This document shows, in pieces, positions 61,490 to 64,000 of a stretch of 64,000 bases of DNA (positions within the stretch are counted from its first letter, which is position 1; the number at the start of each line of letters is the position of its first letter). The notes beneath the pieces were generated by a model. That model searched no databases. It was not told the DNA's origin and was given only the letters and a program-made list of their open reading frames with translations. Source of the stretch: Pedobacter africanus (GTDB taxonomy: Bacteria > Bacteroidota > Bacteroidia > Sphingobacteriales > Sphingobacteriaceae). The stretch is from contig NZ_FWXT01000002.1 of the NCBI RefSeq assembly GCF_900176535.1, positions 372,001 through 436,000 of the forward strand, written 5' to 3'. Made by a program: the position numbers and the translations under genes.

Positions 61490-61947
61490 CTTTTAAAACT
61501 TACAATTATGAAAAAGAGAATAATAGGCAAAACGTCATCGAAATTGCCAGAAAAGAAATCGGTATTAGGGAAACTGCTGAAAATAGCGGCCCGAGAATCA
61601 ATCAATATCTTGCTTGCGTGGGTTTTAAAAAAGCTGCGCCCTGGTGTGCAGCTTTTTGCTCGTGGTGTTTCAGGCAAGCAGGTTTAGCCAGGCCACGGAC
61701 AGCCTGGAGCCCAGGGCTTTTTACGCCGGCAAGAACGGTTAAAACGGCCAAGGCCGCGCTGGTGATGGGAATTTATTTTCCATCACTGCAGCGCATAGGG
61801 CACTGTGGTATTGTGGAGCGGGTGCAGGGCAGCCTGGTGTTTTGCATTGAAGGGAACACCAATGTGGCCGGCAGCCGCGAAGGGGATGCGGTGTTGCGCA
61901 AAGCAAGGCATTACCGAAGCATTGCTAAATATGCGGAATGGTTATAG
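61408..61947 (+). CDS. CHAP-domain (TIGR02594-like) peptidoglycan hydrolase; start uncertain
   Basis: The core starts at ENNRQNVIEIARKEIGIRE and contains the catalytic Cys in Ala-Pro-Trp-Cys-Ala-Ala-Phe and the His in Gly-His-Cys-Gly-Ile-Val-Glu, as in CHAP amidases/endopeptidases that cut peptidoglycan. Two starts are possible. The ATG at 61408 is in frame but overlaps the previous gene by 82 nt and gives an odd N terminus. The ATG at 61508 is well placed but in frame only if the A5 tract at 61511-61515 had one more A, which would give MKKENNRQN. So the gene may be frameshifted or use a non-standard start. Confidence 0.72.
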   Translation: MATINFFMGIVCLGVINWHSLHSHSFITFKTYNYEKENNRQNVIEIARKEIGIRETAENSGPRINQYLACVGFKKAAPWCAAFCSWCFRQAGLARPRTAWSPGLFTPARTVKTAKAALVMGIYFPSLQRIGHCGIVERVQGSLVFCIEGNTNVAGSREGDAVLRKARHYRSIAKYAEWL

Positions 61948-61965
61948 CTTGAAAAACATGAAGTT

Positions 61966-62601
61966 ATGGGTGTTTTAAGGAAGGGCATATTTGATGGTTT
62001 TGAAAACAAAACCGGGGCTTTGATTGGGCGGAGGGTGAAAGGCAAAAATGTGATTAGCGCAGTTCCGCACAGCGCTGCAAAAACCAGAACGCCTGCCCAG
62101 CTTGATCAACAATTGCAATTTAAGCGCGTGGTGGCGTTTATGAGAAGCTTTAACGAGTTGATTGCAATTGGCTTTGCAAAGGGAAAAAACAAAGGAAATG
62201 CTTTTAATGCAGCTGTAAAGTTTAATTACAAACACCTTATTGGTGGAACAAGCGACCAGGCAGGGATAGCCTGCCAGAAGCTGGTATACAGCCGGGGCTG
62301 TCTTGCCGGGCCGCTTGCTCCGCTGATTAGCCTGGGCACTGATGAAATTTGGGTAAGCTGGCAGCAGGACAGGCAACACCTGTTTAACCTGGGCTCAGAC
62401 AAAGCCAGCTTTTTGGTGTATTGCCCGGAAAAAAATCTGGTATTGAAGTTTGTGGATGTTGAAAGGAGGGCTGCACTGGCCTATAGCATTAACCTACCGC
62501 CAGGTACAACTGGCGCCCAATGCTATGTGTTTATGAGTTTTAGAAGTGCAGATGGCAAAAATGTAAGCGACAGCAGGTTTATAGGATTAATTAATATTTA
62601 A
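61966..62601 (+). CDS. DUF6266 family protein (second copy)
   Basis: 211 residues. Gly-Ile-Phe-Asp-Gly-Phe-Glu-Asn-Lys-Thr-Gly at the start, Thr-Pro-Ala-Gln-Leu-Asp-Gln at about 45, Phe-Asn-Ala-Ala-Val-Lys-Phe-Asn-Tyr, and the terminal Asp-Gly-Lys-Asn-Val-Ser-Asp-Ser-Arg-Phe-Ile-Gly. It follows the CHAP gene by 18 nt and precedes the third copy by 3 nt. Confidence 0.8.
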   Translation: MGVLRKGIFDGFENKTGALIGRRVKGKNVISAVPHSAAKTRTPAQLDQQLQFKRVVAFMRSFNELIAIGFAKGKNKGNAFNAAVKFNYKHLIGGTSDQAGIACQKLVYSRGCLAGPLAPLISLGTDEIWVSWQQDRQHLFNLGSDKASFLVYCPEKNLVLKFVDVERRAALAYSINLPPGTTGAQCYVFMSFRSADGKNVSDSRFIGLINI

Positions 62602-62604
62602 GTT

Positions 62605-63240
62605 ATGGCAGTATATAACAAGGGCATTTTTGGTGCCTGTAAAGGGAAAATTGGCAAGCTTGTATTTTATGAGCTAAATGGTAAACAAGTGGTGCGCACG
62701 CAGGGCAAACACAACCGGCAGGCAACCGTGCTGCAACTGCAGAACAGGGCCGAGTTGAATGCGGTGATGCAATTTTTAAAGCCCATACGGGAGTTTGTTA
62801 ATGCCGGCTTCGAAAAGGCCGCCAGGGGCAGCACAAAATCGGCCTACAATGTAGCCGTATCTTACAATAAACGAAATGCAGTAACCGGTACCTACCCGGA
62901 TGTAACGATTAGATATGAAAGTGCAGGGCTAACTGAGGGAACCATGAACCGGGCTGACGCACCTGCTGTAGAACTAACTACGGCCGGCCTGAGCTTTAGC
63001 TGGGCCTGCCCGCCCGATTTACCATGGCCCAGGCCCAATGATCAGGTAATGCTTTTGGCTTACTTTCCGGAACTGCAAAGTGCCGAATATATATTGTATG
63101 GTGTAGCCAGATTTGAATGTGCAGCCATTTTGAGTTTGCCTGCCGCTTTGTTAACTGAACATATGGAGGTATATATTTCTTTTATAGCACAGGACAGGAA
63201 ACAGGTTGCGAATAGCAGCTATTTAGGGAGGTTTAATTAA
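62605..63240 (+). CDS. DUF6266 family protein (third copy)
   Basis: 211 residues. Starts with Tyr-Asn-Lys-Gly-Ile-Phe-Gly-Ala-Cys-Lys-Gly-Lys-Ile-Gly and ends with a Val-Ala-Asn-Ser-Ser-Tyr-Leu-Gly-Arg motif. More diverged than the first two. Starts 3 nt after the second copy. Function unknown. Confidence 0.8.
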   Translation: MAVYNKGIFGACKGKIGKLVFYELNGKQVVRTQGKHNRQATVLQLQNRAELNAVMQFLKPIREFVNAGFEKAARGSTKSAYNVAVSYNKRNAVTGTYPDVTIRYESAGLTEGTMNRADAPAVELTTAGLSFSWACPPDLPWPRPNDQVMLLAYFPELQSAEYILYGVARFECAAILSLPAALLTEHMEVYISFIAQDRKQVANSSYLGRFN

Positions 63241-63380
63241 GACGAAGGATTGGCACCTCATGCAGTTATAAGATAATATAATTTTTTTTAGTGTCGACTG
63301 GATGGCTTGTGCTTACCAATTGTATTAGTTATAAAAACAACGTATAATGGAAAATTTATAAGCACTTAAAATCATAAAAC

Positions 63381-63464
63381 ATGAAAAATCAAAAAAGTAA
63401 GCTCCCAGCACAAAAAACAAAAACTTTGTATTCTTTTAAAAAATCAATCGTTGTCTCGTCCTAA
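63381..63464 (+). CDS. Possible small peptide, 27 residues
   Basis: ATG-to-TAA ORF encoding a very basic peptide (MKNQKSKLPAQKTKTLYSFK and seven more residues). The start resembles leader parts of Bacteroidota ribosomal-peptide precursors, but no Gly-Gly site or core is present, so it may be a truncated precursor or chance. Confidence 0.25.
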   Translation: MKNQKSKLPAQKTKTLYSFKKSIVVSS

Positions 63465-63558
63465 AAAAACTTTACAGGCATTAATCGTGTGGGTATTATT
63501 GGTGGCCGCATTTGTGATTTTTATGTTGTTCTTGATCATCAGGTATTTAAGAAGTTGA
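63451..63558 (+). CDS. Possible single-span membrane micro-protein, 35 residues
   Basis: TTG start, then a basic stretch and one long hydrophobic helix (ALIVWVLLVAAFVIFMLFLI) with a basic end. It overlaps the 63381 ORF by 14 nt in another frame. Support is limited to its strongly membrane-like composition. Confidence 0.3.
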   Translation: MSRPKKTLQALIVWVLLVAAFVIFMLFLIIRYLRS

Positions 63559-63683
63559 AAGATTTATCCATTTATCTGATATGCTAAGGCGTTAAAAAAA
63601 CAATCCTATCGTCACGGCTATCGAGACTATGGCGGTGAAAGAAATCTGGTCATCACAGCCTGGGGTTCATAAAATAGTTTCTA

Positions 63684-63989
63684 TTAATTTAATATAATTT
63701 CCGGCATCATATGCCTTTCACTCATTTCATCAAGATAAAGTCGATCAATATGTTCCAGTAATCTTTTAAAATCAGCATCTGTAATATTCAAAACAGAGTG
63801 GTAAATAACCTCACATAAATGCTGATCGTTATAAGATTCAACTAAGAACTTTACCAGTGTGAGTTCATTTTCGATAGCCTGGTCATATACACGGATCGAT
63901 ATTTTTTTATTGAAGCCTATAGTCTGGAAAGATGTGTTAAAGAAGCCAAAGTGCTGCTGATAGCTTAATGACCTGGTATTTATAATCAC
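63684..63989 (-). CDS. Hypothetical protein, possibly continuing beyond the window
   Basis: 101 residues from a GTG at 63989, but the frame stays open to the edge of the window, so the real start may lie outside. Hydrophilic, mixed alpha/beta, ending EIILN. No recognised domain. Confidence 0.45.
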   Translation of the reverse strand: MIINTRSLSYQQHFGFFNTSFQTIGFNKKISIRVYDQAIENELTLVKFLVESYNDQHLCEVIYHSVLNITDADFKRLLEHIDRLYLDEMSERHMMPEIILN

Positions 63990-64000
63990 TCTTTCTTTGC

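Larger units (their letters stand above)
63241..63683. other. Gap after the DUF6266 cassette with short ORFs only
   Basis: Contains the two small ORFs listed separately (63381 and 63451) and, near 63597-63672, an open stretch that could be the end of a lost gene. No clear promoter or terminator. Confidence 0.3.

Noticed and set aside
61508..61687. Alternative ORF from the ATG at 61508 (start MKKRIIGKTSS)
   Set aside because: Overlaps the CHAP domain in another frame; the CHAP frame carries the clear catalytic motifs.
63597..63672. Open stretch that could be the end of a lost gene
   Set aside because: Only about 25 codons without start or recognised motif.
1..64000. CRISPR arrays, rRNA, tRNA or complete insertion sequences
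   Set aside because: No regularly spaced repeats, no recognisable tRNA or rRNA segments and no transposase with terminal inverted repeats were seen; the only transposase-like gene is the solitary Rpn family member.

Overview
The window looks like chromosome of a Bacteroidota species of the Sphingobacteriaceae, most likely Pedobacter or a close relative. The evidence is five SusC/SusD-type outer-membrane pairs, FecI-type ECF sigma factors each followed by a FecR anti-sigma factor, TlpA-like thioredoxin lipoproteins, DUF6266 and DUF6520-like proteins, and promoters of the TTTG/TAnnTTTG type. No rRNA, tRNA, CRISPR array or complete insertion sequence was seen. The genus is an inference.

Layout. 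(1) 1-4537: the tail of a SusC gene, then SusD, two TlpA-like thioredoxin proteins and a small exported protein, closed by a terminator. (2) 4794-16819: ECF sigma, FecR, SusC, SusD, a thioredoxin-DUF3738 fusion, a large metzincin-type lipoprotein protease, a MauE-like membrane protein and a Cys-containing exported peptide. (3) 16865-23829: small-gene islands, and a cluster of an alpha-oxoamine synthase, a TetR-like regulator, a second MauE-like protein, a second Cys-containing exported peptide, a membrane-anchored protein and a Crp-like regulator. (4) 23814-27291, minus strand: a DUF1016 nuclease with two small ORFs behind it, gene remnants and an Rpn-family nuclease. (5) 27654-56767: three tandem modules of the same order, ECF sigma, FecR, SusC with an STN domain, SusD, S9-family peptidase. 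(6) 57107-59612, minus strand: a Fic protein and a frameshifted DUF3800 gene with a convergent small-RNA gene. (7) 59950-63240: a cassette of three DUF6266 genes, a membrane protein and a CHAP-type hydrolase; the window ends in a short unrecognised minus-strand ORF.

How it works together. Each STN-bearing SusC probably senses its substrate and signals through FecR to its ECF sigma factor, which then raises expression of the SusC/SusD importer and a co-encoded periplasmic peptidase, protease or thioredoxin. The peptidase partners point to peptide or peptide-containing substrates rather than glycans; this is inference.

Most interesting signals. All four complete FecR-SusC junctions share one leader layout: a tiny basic uORF, then an imperfect hairpin lying 94-100 nt before the SusC ATG. 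On the minus strand the A/C mismatches become G-U pairs and the hairpin is followed by T-rich sequence, so it reads as the terminator of a cis-antisense RNA of about 110-130 nt. Others are in-frame repeat elements inside FecR, SusC and MauE genes; a 60-bp duplicate of the Fic 3' end 33 kb away; a promoter-RNA-terminator unit beside DUF3800; and paired MauE/Cys-peptide genes.
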